Assembly: GCF_000375585.1 (NCBI RefSeq)
Contig: NZ_AQWP01000014.1
Location: forward strand, 1-64,000
Direction of reading: 5' to 3'
From: Sinorhizobium meliloti 4H41
GTDB taxonomy: Bacteria; Pseudomonadota; Alphaproteobacteria; Rhizobiales; Rhizobiaceae
Length of the DNA stretch: 64,000 nt
Part shown: piece after piece, positions 62,848-64,000 of the stretch
How the letters are laid out: every line of letters begins with the position of its first letter
Numbering within the stretch: position 1 is the stretch's first letter
Made by a program: the position numbers and the translations under genes
The notes under the pieces: model-generated
The model's database searches: none
What the model was told of the DNA's origin: nothing
What the model saw: only the letters and a program-made list of their open reading frames with translations

Positions 62848-63726
62848 ATGGCGAAGCAGAACACCGTTTTCAAGGATGCCTTCAACCGCTGCCTGGAGCT
62901 GTTCGCGGAGACTTCCACGCTTCCCTCCGAACCGGAGCTCGGGCAGGCGCTCGGCGTCAGCCGCACGACCGTGCGCGCCATCCTGACGCGCTGCGAGGAA
63001 CTGAGCCTCATCGCCTGGGACAAGCGCAGCAAGACGGTGTTGAGACGACCTGAGCCCTCGGACTACTTCCCGACCGCGGAGACTGATTCGCTTGCCGAAA
63101 GGATCGAGCGGAGCTTCATGCGCCGGATTCTCGCTGGCGGCGCCGAGCCCGGCATGCAGATCAACGAGCTCGAGCTTGCCCGCGAGATCGGTGCCGGAAC
63201 GACCAGCGTGCGCGAATTCCTGATCCGCTTCAGCCGTTTCGGGCTAATCGAAAAACGGCCGAACAGCCATTGGGTCCTCAAGGGGTTCACGCGCGAGTTC
63301 GCACTCGAACTGACGGAAGTGAGGGAGATGTTCGAGCTGCGCTCGGCCGCTCGCTTCGTCTCCCTTCCCGATCAGGACCCGGCCTGGGAGGAACTGAAGA
63401 AGATCGAGGCGGTGCATCGGGAAATTCTCGCCGACATCGACAGGCGCTACAGCGAATTTTCCGAACTCGACGAGCGCCTCCACCTGCTGGTGCACAAATC
63501 GTCGAGCAACCGCTTCATCATCGACTTCTACGATGTCATCGCCATCGTCTTTCACTATCACTACCAGTGGAACAAGGCGAATGCGCGGGAGCGCAACGCC
63601 CGGGCGCTGGAGGAGCATCTCGACTATATCGCCGCGCTGCAATCGCGCGATCCCACGCTCGCCGAACAGGCCTGCCGGCGACACCTGAAATCGGCGCGGG
63701 AGACGCTGCTCCAGTCGATTCCGTAG
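62848..63726 (+). CDS. GntR family transcriptional regulator (FCD domain)
   Basis: Regulator of 292 residues. It has an N-terminal segment EPELGQALGVSRTTVRAILTRCEEL with the look of a winged helix-turn-helix, and a second GntR-type DNA-binding pattern around ELEIGAGTTSVREFLIRFSRFGLIEKRP (Glu-Leu-Ala-Arg-Glu precedes it). The FCD effector domain follows, with conserved charged residues around ELTEVREMFELRSAARFV and RLHLLVHKSSSNRFI. Two helix-turn-helix-like units in one GntR chain is unusual. It is divergent from the catabolic operon and presumably represses it until the sugar acid binds. The start at 62848 has no strong ribosome binding site. Confidence 0.88.
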   Translation: MAKQNTVFKDAFNRCLELFAETSTLPSEPELGQALGVSRTTVRAILTRCEELSLIAWDKRSKTVLRRPEPSDYFPTAETDSLAERIERSFMRRILAGGAEPGMQINELELAREIGAGTTSVREFLIRFSRFGLIEKRPNSHWVLKGFTREFALELTEVREMFELRSAARFVSLPDQDPAWEELKKIEAVHREILADIDRRYSEFSELDERLHLLVHKSSSNRFIIDFYDVIAIVFHYHYQWNKANARERNARALEEHLDYIAALQSRDPTLAEQACRRHLKSARETLLQSIP

Positions 63727-63780
63727 GTCACGATGACTGGAGCATTTCCATGAAATGTGTGTGTTCGCCGCTTGATCGCC

Positions 63781-63832
63781 TCACCCCTGTGACGAGCACG
63801 ATGAGGAGAGGAGGGATGGCAGTCCTCCGAAA
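63781..63832 (+). repeat. Degenerate copy of the 10443-10581 repeat's right arm
   Basis: TCACCCCTGTGACGAGCACG, then GAGGAGAGGAGGGATGGCAG and TCCTCCGAA, parallels 10526-10581 (ATCCCTGTGACGAGCACAGG, then GGGGAGGAAAG and CCCTCCGAA). The distal half of the palindromic arm has decayed. It lies between two convergent genes. Confidence 0.6.
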
Positions 63833-63840
63833 ACTTTCGA

Positions 63841-64000
63841 TCAATAGCCGGATTCCGTCCGTATCGGTTCGCTCTCTCCAAGAAATTCCCGGCGCAGCCG
63901 CTCCGTTGCGCTGACGAGCAAGGTGACGTCGGTGCCGATCGCCATGAAATCGGCACCGAGCTCGCGATAGTCGCGCGCCTGGGCGGGATCGAGGGTCATG
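63841..64000 (-). CDS. HpcH/HpaI aldolase family protein, C-terminus only
   Basis: The last 52 codons of a leftward gene cut by the window edge; the stop is TGA at 63841-63843. The visible end reads RDYRELGADFMAIGTDVTLL and continues to a short charged tail. It matches the C-terminal strand and helix of HpcH/HpaI (2-keto-3-deoxy acid) aldolases. An aldolase of this class would cleave the 2-keto-3-deoxy acid made by the UxaA-family dehydratase. The gene lies convergent to gntR and is not on the same transcript as the dehydratase operon, unless a promoter beyond the window serves it. Confidence 0.75.
   Translation of the reverse strand, partial: MTLDPAQARDYRELGADFMAIGTDVTLLVSATERLRREFLGESEPIRTESGY

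Noticed and set aside
59855-62986. 1043-codon plus-strand frame across the catabolic operon
   Set aside because: Covers the binding protein, reductase and dehydratase genes in antisense and has no domain of its own.

Overview
The window reads as a stretch of high-GC alphaproteobacterial chromosome, almost certainly Sinorhizobium/Ensifer (S. meliloti or a close relative). The call rests on gene content and order: actS-actR, mmcB, glcB, hslV-GNAT-hslU, hisB-hisH-hisA-hisF-hisE-coaA, pckA divergent from chvI-chvG, the hprK-EIIA-HPr cluster, ahcY, divL, tsaE/amgK-murU-addB-addA-trxA, folC-accD-trpA-trpB-trpF and phaZ. Short palindromic intergenic repeats of the rhizobial RIME type support it. I saw no rRNA or tRNA genes, insertion sequences, phage or CRISPR arrays. 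Apart from the repeats and the catabolic cluster at the right end, this looks like conserved core chromosome. From remembered rhizobial gene order it should lie a few tens of kb from the gidAB-parAB origin region.

Left part (1-20 kb): a YnjBCD-type ABC importer overlaps hrpB. The redox two-component pair actS/actR follows, then mmcB and an L,D-transpeptidase lipoprotein transcribed divergently. A dense cluster of repeats separates them from a leftward run: malate synthase G, a hydantoinase/oxoprolinase-type protein, a cytochrome P450 and a DUF1402 protein. The hslV-GNAT-hslU operon comes next, with all three reading frames overlapping.

Middle part (20-47 kb): the rightward histidine operon carries an extra DUF2628 membrane-protein gene and ends in coaA. 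Leftward alkB, a BON-LysM protein, arfB and pckA follow. The chvI-chvG two-component system runs directly into a short HprK, an EIIA-Man protein and HPr, tying envelope signalling to the nitrogen-type PTS. ahcY sits behind a 24-bp palindromic operator. Next is a DivL-type kinase with tyrosine in place of the phospho-acceptor histidine, then a TsaE-AmgK fusion with MurU (peptidoglycan sugar recycling), the AddAB recombination nuclease-helicase and thioredoxin.

Right part (47-64 kb): leftward trpF-trpB-trpA-accD-folC, a YgjP-type metallopeptidase, a DUF2852 membrane protein and the PHB depolymerase phaZ. The last 9 kb is a sugar or sugar-acid catabolic cluster: a UxaA-family dehydratase, an aldo/keto reductase, a ribose-type ABC importer and a zinc alcohol dehydrogenase in one leftward operon. 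A GntR regulator is transcribed divergently, and the 3' end of an HpcH/HpaI aldolase gene is cut by the window edge. Its substrate cannot be read from the sequence. It is the part most likely to hold an undescribed pathway.
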